From Affinundibacterium baiyunense (GTDB taxonomy: Bacteria; Pseudomonadota; Gammaproteobacteria; Burkholderiales; Burkholderiaceae_D): 64,000 nucleotides of DNA. Under the pieces are notes generated by a model. That model was not told the origin of the DNA and ran no database searches. It was given only the letters and a program-made list of their open reading frames with translations. The stretch spans positions 496,001 through 560,000 of the forward strand of contig NZ_JAGSPM010000002.1 of assembly GCF_018139645.1 (NCBI RefSeq), written 5' to 3'. Of the stretch, positions 63,962 to 64,000 are shown piece by piece; the first letter of the stretch is position 1, and every line of letters begins with the position of its first letter. The position numbers and the translations under genes were made by a program.

Positions 63962-64000
63962 TTAATACTTGTAGCCAAAGCCAAACGTCACCAAGCTGTT
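63962..64000 (-). CDS. C-terminus of an outer-membrane beta-barrel protein (cut by window)
   Basis: Only 12 codons and the TAA stop are inside the window. They read NSLVTFGFGYKY, whose alternating pattern and terminal aromatic are the insertion signal of outer-membrane barrels, OmpW-like in style. The gene continues to the right. Identity beyond that cannot be judged. Confidence 0.5.
   Translation of the reverse strand, partial: NSLVTFGFGYKY

Overview
The window looks like an ordinary chromosomal stretch of a betaproteobacterium, most likely in or near Oxalobacteraceae (Undibacterium-like). This is inference, from three things: the gene order dapF–DUF484–xerC, the betaproteobacterial character of many products (single-chain indolepyruvate oxidoreductase, DUF945, cytochrome c5, CreBC), and a moderate GC content, judged by eye at somewhat under 50%. 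No insertion sequence, prophage, CRISPR array or rRNA was seen. One tRNA gene (Arg, anticodon CCG) is present. Coding density is high, and many convergent gene pairs share a bidirectional terminator.

Layout. 0–4 kb: end of a DUF423 membrane protein and a large fused indolepyruvate:ferredoxin oxidoreductase. 4.6–9.6 kb: a chemoreceptor with an unusual C-terminal Cache-like domain, then dapF, DUF484 and xerC. 9.7–13 kb: a DesK/DesR-type two-component pair facing an APC amino-acid permease. 13.6–22 kb: exported TraB/GumN protein with a small partner, a repeat-rich lipoprotein (DUF2807), sugar-phosphate mutarotase, a Fur-box-preceded TonB receptor and a secreted M28 peptidase. 22–29.5 kb: class II amidotransferase, an oxygen-sensor-type diiron protein (ODP) next to a divergent MCP-like protein, VOC protein, Sel1 protein, glycerate 2-kinase and a beta-lactamase-fold hydrolase. 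29.6–31.8 kb: creB–creC without creD. 31.8–35.2 kb: a looser patch of small or unrecognised ORFs with poor ribosome-binding sites, the most accessory-looking part of the window. 35.3–47 kb: an M28 peptidase, then a signalling cluster: metallophosphoesterase, Ser/Thr kinase fused to a universal-stress domain and a propeller diguanylate cyclase on the minus strand, divergent from an HD-GYP protein and a PAS-GGDEF-EAL protein. 47–57 kb: DUF945, POT peptide symporter, MATE transporter, solute-binding protein, a secreted zinc metalloprotease, a short BLUF photoreceptor and an NAT-like protein. 57–64 kb: fadH, cytochrome c5, tRNA-Arg, an isolated flaG behind a near-consensus sigma-28 promoter, a PLP decarboxylase, dinB under a LexA box, and the last codons of an outer-membrane protein.

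The recurring theme is environmental sensing: two receptor-type MCP proteins, an ODP, BLUF, DesKR, CreBC and four c-di-GMP domains. The strongest candidates for something worth following up are the ODP/MCP-like pair, the kinase–phosphoesterase–cyclase operon facing the HD-GYP operon, the lipoprotein with 14 strictly alternating GSG/GPG turns, and the dinB operator buried in a longer palindrome. Many ORF starts were moved inward, on the basis of ribosome-binding sites, signal peptides or catalytic N-termini.
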